Source of the DNA: Ramicandelaber brevisporus | Lineage: Eukaryota > Kickxellomycota > Ramicandelaberales > Ramicandelaberaceae | Reading direction: 5' to 3' | NCBI GenBank assembly: GCA_025201865.1 | Contig: MU603209.1 | Span: forward strand, 1-15,061 | DNA length: 15,061 nt | Shown: positions 1-8,500 of the stretch, piece after piece | Position numbering within the stretch: position 1 is the stretch's first letter | How the letters are laid out: every line of letters starts with the position of its first letter | Notes under the pieces: generated by a model | What the model saw: the letters and a program-made list of their open reading frames with translations, nothing else | The model's database searches: none | What the model was told of the DNA's origin: nothing | Made by a program: the position numbers and the translations under genes

Positions 1-258
1 GTGGCCACGGTGTTCCTCGCCATGATCACCGGCAACTTCCCGTGGGAGGTGGCCAAGCCGTCCGATCCAAACTTCAAGCTGTACCTGCAGTACGGCGGCC
101 GCCTGATCGACCACTGGCTCCCGCCGGCCAAGGGCATGGCTGCTGCCGGCAACCTCGTCAAGCGCATGCTCAGCCTGACTCCCGCACAGCGTCCAACCAT
201 CGACAGCGTCATTGCCGATGCATACTTCCAGCAGCTGCTTGCCGCCCACAGTGGCTAA
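1..258 (+). CDS. Ser/Thr protein kinase, C-terminal fragment (5' cut by window edge)
   Basis: The frame is open from base 1 and stops at TAA 256-258, leaving 85 codons of a longer gene. The first GTG is an internal codon, not a start. The peptide reads as the end of a protein kinase C-lobe. A hydrophobic helix with TGNFPWEVA matches subdomain IX-X, where kinases carry G..PW. The segment LVKRMLSLTPAQRPTIDSVI is subdomain XI with the conserved Arg of the 'RP/T' element, followed by the last helix (DAYFQQLL). The DPNF..YL spacer after the PW motif is reminiscent of fungal CAMK-like, Hal/Npr1 or Ran1-type kinases. The catalytic loop and DFG lie outside the window, so the subfamily cannot be fixed. 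The protein ends only about nine residues after the kinase fold, so the kinase domain is C-terminal. Confidence 0.8.
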   Translation: MATVFLAMITGNFPWEVAKPSDPNFKLYLQYGGRLIDHWLPPAKGMAAAGNLVKRMLSLTPAQRPTIDSVIADAYFQQLLAAHSG

Positions 259-345
259 GCGACACCAGCACGGTATTCGACTCAGCACCACTCACTCGAC
301 AGCGCGATGTGATCATCCACCACAATCGTCGCTCTCCCCACTCAC

Positions 346-370
346 CCTTCCTTCCTTCCTTCCTTCCTTC
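346..370. repeat. (CCTT)6 microsatellite
   Basis: Six perfect CCTT units plus one base, inside a longer pyrimidine-rich stretch 90 bases after the kinase stop codon. This is a simple repeat, with no function implied by sequence alone. Confidence 0.95.
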
Positions 371-651
371 GCTCCGCCGCCGGCTAGCCGCACATCTGAT
401 CTACTTTTGCGCAGCTGCCGTCCGCGTCGAGCCACATGCCCAGCGCATCCTCTAATTCAATCCATCTATTCCATTCAATCGTTTTTAAAACCTCAATTGT
501 TATTCACTATCATCGCCAAACCATAGATGTGTCTGTCCAACCGCGAGGCACCGACCAGCCGGCTCGGCCTTCTCCCATCCACCTCTTTGTTGTTCTGTCG
601 TAGTCTTTCAAGTGCAGCTATGCATAGATGCAAGTATCGCTATCCGGCAGC

Positions 652-658
652 TGAGTCA
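652..658. promoter_or_regulatory. TGAGTCA, Gcn4/AP-1-type bZIP site
   Basis: Exact match to the palindromic bZIP consensus TGASTCA, 382 bases upstream of the ALDH7 ATG. A related TGACGCA lies at 737-743. Gcn4/CPC1-type factors control amino-acid genes in fungi, which would suit an aminoadipate-semialdehyde dehydrogenase. A 7-mer also occurs by chance, so this is only a candidate. Confidence 0.35.
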
Positions 659-905
659 AGCACCATGGCGCTAACGTACTTTTTTCCTTTTACAATCAGA
701 CGACCGCAGCAATCGAAAGCATTTACGAACCTCAGCTGACGCATCGTTTATGTCATACATGCTGTGATTGGTGAATTCGGCAATGACTGCTCCAATTCGC
801 CGGACTGAAATCGACGGAGAATGCGAATGTAATTCCACAAATCAGAAGAAGTTCTCACGCCTCGCCGTTAAAAGTCGTCGACTCCGTTTGCGCCTGATCG
901 ACTAT

Positions 906-998
906 CTTTTTTCCTTCTCCCTCTCCCCCTCCTCCATCAACCTTCTTCGCCTTCTTCAACCTTTTCACCTTCTTCACTTCTTGACTTCTTTTCTCCCC
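906..998 (+). promoter_or_regulatory. Pyrimidine-rich leader/promoter tract of ALDH7
   Basis: About 90 bases made almost wholly of C and T (CTTCTT and CTCCC blocks), ending about 40 bases before the start codon and followed by a CACA/AAAC-rich leader without any ATG. CT-rich tracts in this position are typical of strongly expressed fungal housekeeping genes and usually lie around transcription start sites. The PFF1 promoter in this window has the same arrangement on the other strand. Confidence 0.6.
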
Positions 999-1039
999 AC
1001 ACACAAACTCACACTACCAAAAACTTCTCAAGACAACCC

Positions 1040-2674
1040 ATGTCGTCTGCATCTCTGCTTCGCTTTGCTTCTGCTGCCAAGTACAGCGCTGCTCGCCGCA
1101 CTATGGCCAGCGCTGCTGCCTCTGCTCCAAAGATCAGCCCAGCCAAAATCCTCTCCGAGCTCGGTCTGGATGCCAACGGTGTTAACCATGGTGTCTACAA
1201 CGGCCAATGGGGCGGCAGCGGTGCCGTTGTCGAGTCTGTCAACCCAGCTACTGGCGAGGTTCTCGGCGCTGTCCGCACCGGTACCGTCGCTGACTACAAT
1301 GCCACTATGGAGCGTGTTGTCAAGACCAAGAAGCTGTGGCGTGAAATCCCAGCCCCACGCCGTGGTGAAATCGTTAGACAAATGCGCGAGGCCCTCAATG
1401 ACAAGCTCCAACCACTCGGTGGTCTGGTCTCGCTGGAGATGGGCAAGATTCTGCCAGAGGGTGTTGGCGAGGTCCAGGAGTACATTGACATTGCTGACTA
1501 TGCTGTCGGTCTGAGCCGCATGCTGAACGGCAAGGTTATCCCATCTGAGCGTCCTGGCCACATGATGGTTGAGATGTGGAACCCACTTGGCACTGTTGGT
1601 GTGATTTCTGCTTTCAACTTCCCAGTTGCCGTGTACGGCTGGAACAGCGCGCTGAGCTTGGTTTGCGGTAACCCAGTTGTGTGGAAGGGTGCACCAACCA
1701 CCAACTTGTGCTCCGTTGCCGTCACCAAGATTCTTGCCGAGGTTCTCGAGAAGAACAACTTGCCAGGTGAGATCTGTGCTCTGGTAACTGGTGACGCCGA
1801 TGTCGGCAAGGCCATGGCTGCCGACCGCAACATTGATCTGCTGTCGTTCACTGGCAGCACCAAGGTTGGCCGTGACGTTGGTGTCGCTGTTCAGAGCCGC
1901 TTCGGCCGCTCTTTGCTTGAGCTCGGTGGTAACAATGCCATCATTGTTGCCCCAGATGCTGATTTGGATCTGGCTCTCCGTGCAATCCTTTTCGCTGCCG
2001 TCGGTACTGCTGGCCAGCGCTGCACCACCACTCGCCGCCTGTTCCTGCACAAGTCCCAGCACGCTGAATTCACCGCCAAGCTGATTGAGGCTTACAAGCA
2101 GGTCAAGATTGGCAACCCACTGCACGATGGTGTTCTGTGCGGTCCACTCCACACCAAGGCTGCTGTTGAGCAGTTCCGCAAGGGCATCGAGGAGGTCAAG
2201 AAGCACGGTGGCGAGATCCTCTACGGTGGCCAGGTCTTTGACAACGCCTCCACTCACGCACACCTCGCCGGCGGCAACTTTGTCCAGCCAACCATCACCA
2301 AGGTCAAGGCCAACTCTCCAGTTGCCCAGGATGAGCTCTTTGTCCCAATCCTGCACACCATTGAGTACGAGACTGTCGAGGAGGCTATTGCCGCCAACAA
2401 CAGCGTTCGCCAAGGCTTGTCCAGCTCCATGTTCACATCCAAGCCAGAGAACATCTTCAAGTGGATTGGCCCATCTGGCTCGGACTGCGGTATTGTAAAC
2501 GTCAACATTCCAACCAACGGTGCCGAGATTGGCGGTGCCTTCGGTGGCGAGAAGGAGACTGGTGGCGGCCGCGAATCTGGCAGCGACTCGTGGCAGCAGT
2601 ACATGCGTCGTCAGACCTGCACCATCAACTACTCCGGTGCTCTCCCACTTGCTCAAGGTATCAAGTTCGAGTAA
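1040..2674 (+). CDS. ALDH7A1: Alpha-aminoadipic semialdehyde dehydrogenase (ALDH7A1/antiquitin family)
   Basis: Encodes 544 residues, an NAD+-dependent aldehyde dehydrogenase of the ALDH7 family. This family oxidises alpha-aminoadipic semialdehyde to aminoadipate in lysine breakdown and also detoxifies other aldehydes. Visible motifs: AFNFP with catalytic Asn193; WKGAP with Lys216 of the NAD site; FTGSTKVG (270-277); general base Glu294 in LELGGNN; catalytic nucleophile Cys328 in GQRCTT; DELFVP with Glu432. Arg327 directly before the Cys and Glu133 in SLEMGKI match the residues that bind the aminoadipate end in ALDH7A1, which argues for the antiquitin subfamily over other ALDHs. The first 38 residues lack acidic residues and are rich in Ala/Ser/Arg, as in a mitochondrial presequence. 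Met22 offers a shorter cytosolic form. The same-phase antisense frame is open throughout, so TTA, CTA and TCA codons are absent, a sign of strong codon bias and high expression. No introns are visible. Confidence 0.96.
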   Translation: MSSASLLRFASAAKYSAARRTMASAAASAPKISPAKILSELGLDANGVNHGVYNGQWGGSGAVVESVNPATGEVLGAVRTGTVADYNATMERVVKTKKLWREIPAPRRGEIVRQMREALNDKLQPLGGLVSLEMGKILPEGVGEVQEYIDIADYAVGLSRMLNGKVIPSERPGHMMVEMWNPLGTVGVISAFNFPVAVYGWNSALSLVCGNPVVWKGAPTTNLCSVAVTKILAEVLEKNNLPGEICALVTGDADVGKAMAADRNIDLLSFTGSTKVGRDVGVAVQSRFGRSLLELGGNNAIIVAPDADLDLALRAILFAAVGTAGQRCTTTRRLFLHKSQHAEFTAKLIEAYKQVKIGNPLHDGVLCGPLHTKAAVEQFRKGIEEVKKHGGEILYGGQVFDNASTHAHLAGGNFVQPTITKVKANSPVAQDELFVPILHTIEYETVEEAIAANNSVRQGLSSSMFTSKPENIFKWIGPSGSDCGIVNVNIPTNGAEIGGAFGGEKETGGGRESGSDSWQQYMRRQTCTINYSGALPLAQGIKFE

Positions 2675-2969
2675 AAACAAATATATCACCATATAAAAAG
2701 GGAGGGGGTTATTGCACCCCGGAATACACTCCACGGGGCGCATTTCGGGGTGCAATAACCCCTTCCCTATAAAAATGCACGTCCTTTAAAAACAAAATTC
2801 ATTAGTCTACACAGTTCAACAGCAAGAGCTGAAGTATACTTAAATCGAACTCATTAGAACTGTAAAAGAAATACTTGCCGCGATGCTTATAAACATAATC
2901 GATCATTGTACTAAAAGATGCAATTAAAAGTGGCACTATTTGAAGTTATAAACTTTGATTAAAAAGAAA
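2675..2969. other. Convergent intergenic region between ALDH7 and the finger gene
   Basis: Holds the 3' untranslated ends of two converging genes and the foldback element at 2700-2767. The remainder (2776-2969) is AT-rich with no gene, RNA gene or further repeat that I can recognise. Confidence 0.6.
2692..2775. mobile_element. 68-bp foldback element with 8-bp target-site-like duplication (putative micro-MITE)
   Basis: Bases 2699-2721 pair with 2746-2768 to give a 23-bp stem (one G-T pair) around a 24-base loop. The core GGGGTTATTGCACCCC is repeated exactly in inverted orientation, and each arm is itself a small palindrome (GGGGT-6 nt-ACCCC). The bases just outside the inverted repeats are identical: TATAAAAA at 2692-2699 and 2768-2775, as a target-site duplication would be. 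Taking 2700-2767 as the element, its 22-bp terminal repeats start GGGA/GGGA with one mismatch. A third, degenerate motif copy (GGGGCGCATT, 2735-2744) lies in the loop. Eight-bp duplications are known for hAT, P and KDZ/Zisupton transposons. No coding capacity is present. It lies 25 bases past the ALDH7 stop, so it would also form a hairpin in that mRNA. The alternative is a non-mobile 3'-UTR hairpin, since the 8-bp repeat is AT-rich and could be chance. Confidence 0.6.
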
Positions 2970-5150
2970 TTATGAATTATTCAAAAGGCGCCAGAATTCA
3001 GGATCATCAGGAAGTGGCATATTAAACATGTTATATTGTGATGGTAGTTGAGGTTGCTTCGGAGGTTCTGTAGACGATGTTGCTGTTTGTGATTTATGAA
3101 TATCGTCCTCATCACTAATATCACTGATATCCACTTCTATGTCATCTTCGTTGTCACACTGACTATTATTTTGACTAATCGAGTCACTTGCATTGACATT
3201 GTTGGTGCTCGCATCCAGCCGGGTAATGAGAAAGTATGAAGTACACGTTTTCGCGTAAAGTAATCGCAGCATAAGAGCAGGAACTGTCAATAGCTGTTCA
3301 CCTTTGTGGTCTATATACTGATGTCTGTTTCTAGACACAGTAGTGGAATAACAATATCCACAATCAGACGTAATGCACAGCCAACCTTGTACAATATCTT
3401 GATGCTGTTGCTGATTAAATGGCTGGTTGATTGCTGATACGAGATGTGAGTTGCTGGTGTGCTGATTGATATTGGGGTCGGTACCTCCAGTAATTCTAGT
3501 GCTCTCTGGCAGAAACTCATTCTCAATCGACTTTTCACTATATCCATGTTTCTGTTGTAAATGAGTTAGCAAACATTCTGGAACCAATCGACATTCGTGA
3601 CAAATGAACACTCCAGTTGTATGATGATAGCCACAACGAACGTCATTCACTCGAAAATCACTCACCTTTAAATAATAAGTGGCGCGCTGTCTCCTCTTGA
3701 TAATTGGCTGTTGCTGCTGCAGGTCATCGTCGTCTTCAATATTGGCACGCTTTTGTTTCAATAATGCCCTATGTGCGCTTCGAATATGCACCTGAGTAGC
3801 ATCAACTGTTTTGCATGTTGATTCACAATCTGGAACCGGACATGACCATCGATCATTTAAAGACTGGCGGGTGAGAGTGTAAGTGTTACCATGCACATTA
3901 ACTACAACTTCAAGTTTGTGCTCGCGTCTATGGCTGCCAAGTAGTTTAGATGAGTTGAAGATATGTTCACAATTAGGGCAATCACATTTCAATTGTCGTT
4001 TCTGATTTGATCCTTCTGTGGTCTCATTCTGGTCTGCACCATCTCCATTCTCATCCTGAGCGTCCAATCCATTGTTGCTGTAGTGGAGTTTGTGCTGGTT
4101 GAGTCTGCTACTACTAGTCGTTACAGCGCCGCTTGCCTGATCAATGCGAGTGATGAGAAAACAAGAAGTGTGTAGTTTCGACGAATTTAGTCGCAGTACG
4201 AGCGAACGAACTGTTGTTATCTGTTCGCTTTGATGAAAGTATCTTCTATGATCATTCTTCTTCTTAGTTGAACTACCACAATATCCACAATCAGTTGTAA
4301 CACACAGCCAACCTTGAAGAATATTCTGATGATGCCATTGATATGGGTTGCGAATAGCCGATGCGAGGTGCAGGTTGCTGACGTGCTGATTGATATTGGG
4401 ATCTGCACTCCCATTGACTGCAGTTTCTGGTAGAGTAGAGTCGTCAATCAATTTCTCATCAAATCCATGTTTCTGTTGTAAATGAGTTAGCAGACGCTCT
4501 GGTACCAGTCTACAGTTGTGACAGATGAACACTCCAGTTGTAATATGATAGCCACAGCGAATTCCATTCACGTAAAAGCTATCCACATCCAAAAAATACT
4601 GTTTGAGCCGAGTCATCTGAGTGGGAGGCTGTTGATGCTGTTGCTGTTTTATAGTAATAACATGACATGCTCGAATATGACAGCGTGTGCCATCGGCTGT
4701 TTTGGTTGTTATTTTACAACCAGGAATCGGACATGACCATCGATCATTTAACGATTGTCGGACCAGAGTGTAAATTTTTCCAAACACACTGAGTTCTGTT
4801 TGGAGCCTGTGCTCATGCTGGTGCATTCTCAGATTGCTACCATAATAGAACTTACGACCACATCTATTATATTCACAGATATATTGTCGCTGAATACTGG
4901 GAGCTACTGTATCCTGACTCTGGTCAGTGTCTTCATCGATGTCTCCATCACTGTCATCGTCACTCTCGGATCTGATGTATTCTTCTTTGACTTTTTCATT
5001 GTCAGCTTCCGAGTTAGACTCAACTTTGGTGTCAATGTCTGAAGTGTGTTTTTCGAGTTTGATATCACCAGTAGAGAGACTCGGCTCAAGCTTGACTTTC
5101 ACGTCAACTGCTGTTGCTGCTGGCTCTGTCTTGATCTTCATGGTCGACAT
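2970..5150 (-). CDS. Duplicated four-finger Cys/His protein (C2H2-like, OrsD/DUF3505-reminiscent)
   Basis: Encodes 726 residues. The start at 5148-5150 has G at -3. The protein has an acidic, Lys-Glu-rich N-terminus (1-85), two tandem homologous units (about 90-336 and 387-645) and an acidic C-terminus. Each unit holds four finger-like motifs: C92/C97/H110/H114, C140/C145/H158/H163, C210/C213/H223/H228 and C283/C288 or C291/H301/H306, matched in unit 2 by C389/C394/H407/H411, C437/C442/H455/H460, C517/C520/H530/H535 and C592/C597 or C600/H610/H615. Between fingers both units keep YTLxRQSLNDRWSCP, TTGVFICHxCRLVPExLLTH and DPNINQH. The last two fingers (CxxC...HxxxxH, then GWLC...C.YC...H) recall the OrsD/DUF3505 region of fungal proteins; this comparison is from memory and uncertain. 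A nuclear DNA- or RNA-binding role is inferred from fingers and acidic tails only. The gene is clearly more AT-rich than its neighbours. Function unknown. Confidence 0.85.
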   Translation of the reverse strand: MSTMKIKTEPAATAVDVKVKLEPSLSTGDIKLEKHTSDIDTKVESNSEADNEKVKEEYIRSESDDDSDGDIDEDTDQSQDTVAPSIQRQYICEYNRCGRKFYYGSNLRMHQHEHRLQTELSVFGKIYTLVRQSLNDRWSCPIPGCKITTKTADGTRCHIRACHVITIKQQQHQQPPTQMTRLKQYFLDVDSFYVNGIRCGYHITTGVFICHNCRLVPERLLTHLQQKHGFDEKLIDDSTLPETAVNGSADPNINQHVSNLHLASAIRNPYQWHHQNILQGWLCVTTDCGYCGSSTKKKNDHRRYFHQSEQITTVRSLVLRLNSSKLHTSCFLITRIDQASGAVTTSSSRLNQHKLHYSNNGLDAQDENGDGADQNETTEGSNQKRQLKCDCPNCEHIFNSSKLLGSHRREHKLEVVVNVHGNTYTLTRQSLNDRWSCPVPDCESTCKTVDATQVHIRSAHRALLKQKRANIEDDDDLQQQQPIIKRRQRATYYLKVSDFRVNDVRCGYHHTTGVFICHECRLVPECLLTHLQQKHGYSEKSIENEFLPESTRITGGTDPNINQHTSNSHLVSAINQPFNQQQHQDIVQGWLCITSDCGYCYSTTVSRNRHQYIDHKGEQLLTVPALMLRLLYAKTCTSYFLITRLDASTNNVNASDSISQNNSQCDNEDDIEVDISDISDEDDIHKSQTATSSTEPPKQPQLPSQYNMFNMPLPDDPEFWRLLNNS
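3216..3992 (-). repeat. Second copy of the internal four-finger module
   Basis: Codons about 387-645 of the finger protein. They align with codons 90-336 at an offset of 297 codons in the first half and 307-309 in the second, so about ten residues were inserted between the second and third fingers. That spacer is the acidic and Gln-rich stretch IEDDDDLQQQQPIIKRR. Confidence 0.85.
4143..4883 (-). repeat. First copy of the internal four-finger module
   Basis: Codons about 90-336. It shares with the second copy the order finger 1, YTLxRQSLNDRW, finger 2, VNxxRCGYHxTTGVFICH (finger 3), DPNINQH, GWLC (finger 4), and an FLITRxD ending. Identity is concentrated in blocks with divergent linkers between, as expected for an old duplication under structural constraint. 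Confidence 0.85.
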
Positions 5151-5517
5151 GGCTGGCTGACTGCTGGGTAGATCAGCTGCTCTATTCTGTTCTGTTGCTG
5201 TTGTTGGTAGCGATCAAACTTCAGTCGAGTAGTTGAGATGTGAAGATGAAACCAAACCAGTCACTTCGTTTGTGGTGGCAAACGTCAGTAAAATCGACAA
5301 ATCAGCCTGTCAAAGAATCACATCTATCCACGCTGTACCGCAACAAATAAAACAACACTCCATACATTCATACACTGTGTGATCAGACGATGCAGCTTGT
5401 ATTCAACAAGCATGACAATTAGGCTCGAAGCCTCTGTTTAATAAGCAGCTTGCGAATAAACTTTCAAAAGAAGAATGAATGAGAAAGAAGAAAAAGAAAT
5501 GGTTAAGAAGACAACTA
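5151..5517. promoter_or_regulatory. Intergenic: finger-gene promoter and PFF1 3' end
   Basis: These 367 bases separate two minus-strand genes, so they must carry the PFF1 terminator/poly(A) region and the finger-gene promoter. I see AT-rich, A-tract-containing sequence but no clear TATA, palindrome or RNA gene. Confidence 0.5.
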
Positions 5518-8500
5518 TTAAACAGAAGCGTTGACTGTGACGCTATAAATGTTCCATCCAGACTGCAACAAAGCCCAATCTGGCAACACATCGTAGATCT
5601 CATCAATGGCAACACTGGTCGGCGGTACCTGTCCTGCAAATCCGCAAATGGCCTTGAATGGCAGCTGCACATCTGGGACATCATCATCGTCATTGTTACC
5701 ATCGACTCTCTTAGACACTATAGCGTCATCACCACCATTGTTACCATCTTGAGCCGGCTTGGCGATAATGTACTCGATTCTGAACATGGCCACGCTTTCA
5801 GCAGTTCGCAATTGAACCTTGGGGCTACGATACGCCAAATCACCAGGTTGCAGCAAGAGCTTATCCATCAACTTGTCATCAATATGCTCGCTCAGGAAGA
5901 ATGCACGTTGCACATACAGTGAGTACTCGGTGCCATTGGAAGATACGATGCCGTCACCGCCAGCAGCCAAGAAGAACTTGTCATCAATGTCGAGTAAACA
6001 ATGACGAGAGCCGTCAGCCACGATCATGCCCTCTGCAACAACAGAGTACATGTCAGTCACATCACCTGGCTCCATTGATTTGGCGGAAGCAGCCGTAGCT
6101 GGCGACATCTTGACGAGAGTCTGGTTGTAAATGAGCAGCTCGGCTTTTGGTGGAGCAATGTGCTGAACGTCACTGTTGATGGCGTGGCTATAGTCACGAA
6201 GCTTGTACTCACACTTGTGGAATCCATTTGAGCGTTTTTCACACTTGACACCGTTCTGGACAATGCTTGGCACTTGAGAAATGGCAGTCTTCAGACGAGC
6301 GCCATCAATTGCACTGGCAGTGACTGTGACTTCCGGAAGAGGCTGATGGCCGTTAATCATATCAAGCATATCAGTTTCAGATGACAGACGAACGTTAACC
6401 TTCATTTGGCCCATCTTGTTGTCAAACGGAGCGACAAGCATATTGGCCACGGCAAGAATGACAGCGATAAACAACCAAAGGAGTGCGACACCAAGTGAGA
6501 CACGGGCGGCGACGCGGCGAACAGCGTGGATATTCTTGGCACCGCGACAGCGTCCACCACCACCACCACAATGACGACGACCTTCTTCGTTGGCTGCTGC
6601 AGGCTCGGTTGGACGCTCACAGGAAGTGTCATCAGAGCGAATGAACCAGGTGAACGGCTTCAAAATAACGCCGGCCAGAGCATTGGTTGGATTCTCGAGA
6701 CGAGAACGGTGCATAAAGTGCTTTGGAACATGGCGAGCAAGAGCCACAGGCAAATGTGGCAATAGGATGAGAGCAAACCATACAGCGTCGATAGCACCAA
6801 CAAGAACCAAAAGGAATGCAGGCGTGCCATCCTGGACAGCTTGGTGAAGAGCCAGTACAACAAAGTAAGTTGACTGCATCAGGAACACCAGCGGGAACAG
6901 AGTGGCAGCAAACAGTCGCACCACAGAGAGAACAAACTGTATGTAATCAGTCAAAGTGTTCCAGCCACTGGATTCACCATGGAAATGGCGATGCTTACCG
7001 TGGAATCCATGATTATGACGGCGACCGCGACGAGACTTTGGCACAAGTGGAGTGGTTTCGTCGCCATCATCAACATTGACGGCGGTTGCGGTGGATGTGG
7101 CAGGGACTGGAGAGATGGCATCTTCATCTTCACGTGGAATAGTGACAGGAAGACCAGTGGAGTTGATTTGCTGTGGCTGTGGCTGCTGTGGCTGTGGCTG
7201 CTGTGGCTGATGCTCAGTAGATTCACCAGTAATGTCCTCATCATCTTCATCAGACGAAGAAGCGGATACGACGGACGAGTCACTCAATGAAGGATCTGAT
7301 ACGGTTGAAGTAGTTCCGGCAGCATTCTCAACACGGCGACGCAGGTTATACTTGTGGGCAACTGCAACAAGCGAGCTGATGGTCTTGTAACGGAATGGAC
7401 CCAGCACCTGGTCATCACTAAATGCGGTGCAGATGGCTCCAATAACTGATGCACCCAGATACCACGGAAGTCTGTAAAAGTATCCAAATTCAGCGAGAGT
7501 AGTGGACAGGCCGACCGCAATGTTTAAGGTGGCCCAAACGAGCGGCAAGGCGTACCAGAGCCAGCGACGGCGACGAGCAGGATCAGCCAATGGACCGACT
7601 GTGGCAACTTCAGAAATGCGACGGATAAATGGAGGAGGAGTGCTGTCCTTGGAGAATGCAGTTAAAGAATGGGATTCAGCACGACGAATCTCAATGGCAG
7701 CAAATGGACCTTCAATTACTCCAAGGATGGCGGCAATGGCAGCAAATTGGAATACAGACATGAACAGTATTGGATGGGCATGAACAACAAGTGGATTCAC
7801 GTAAATAACTGCAATGCCTAAAATGAGACAGAGCAAAAGCGCACAGAGAGATGCCAAGAGGATGGCAACCAGCAGGCGAGTCAGCGGTGCAGCTACACTG
7901 TTGGCAAATGATAAATGCAAGATGCTGGTTCTGGTTGATGAAAGACCATCAGAGTTATTTGAATGAGATGTCGCTGCTGGTGCTGCAGCTGCTACCGCCG
8001 CCGTCGGATTTGAAGTGGCATGCTGCTGCTGCTGCTGCTGCTGCTGTTCAGTGTTTGTGGCTGTTGGAGTTGCGGCTGTTGCAGTTTCAGCACCATTGTC
8101 GTTAGAGGATGAGCCGACGTCAATAGTGTCATCCTCTTCAACGGACAGCAATGCAAAGGCTTGGCGCTGCAAAGTTGAAAAGTAGGCTGATCCACCACCG
8201 TAAACAACAAGGACAACTGAGAGAGTGACCAGTAAGATGTAAATGCCAATCTGCACACCAAATGTATTGACAATGGACCAGCGACCCAGCAAATCATACG
8301 TGTACAGCTGAGTTCTCCAGGGATCATTCTCTGGATCAATCATGCCTCCAGGTGGCGGCTTGGTCAGTGAAGCAGAGCCAGTCAGATTAACTGTTGGCGA
8401 GCGAGGAATATTTGGCAGCCAGTCAGAATCAACCGCTCCTCTCGCAATGGCCATTGCGGCATGACCCATACTGGCAACGGCGTGAGGACCAGTTAAGCCA

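Larger units (their letters stand above)
259..1039. promoter_or_regulatory. Intergenic region: kinase 3' end and ALDH7 promoter
   Basis: No supportable gene lies in these 781 bases. The region holds the kinase 3' untranslated sequence, a CCTT microsatellite, a Gcn4/AP-1-type heptamer, an inverted CCAAT box (ATTGG at 767-771) and a long pyrimidine tract just before the ALDH start. Short ATG frames such as 527-739 are low-complexity and resemble nothing I recognise. Confidence 0.6.

Noticed and set aside
527-739. 70-codon ATG frame upstream of ALDH7
   Set aside because: There is no family resemblance, and it lies within promoter sequence carrying bZIP- and CCAAT-like sites. It is of chance length.
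1028-2755. Long antisense open frame (575 codons) covering all of ALDH7
   Set aside because: It is in exact codon phase with the ALDH7 gene, so it is open simply because that gene avoids TTA, CTA and TCA codons. Its translation resembles no family, and its start lies inside the foldback element.
7992-8339. Open frames created by CAG/CTG repeats inside PFF1
   Set aside because: Repeat-derived Ser or Ala runs in shadow frames of a well-supported coding gene.
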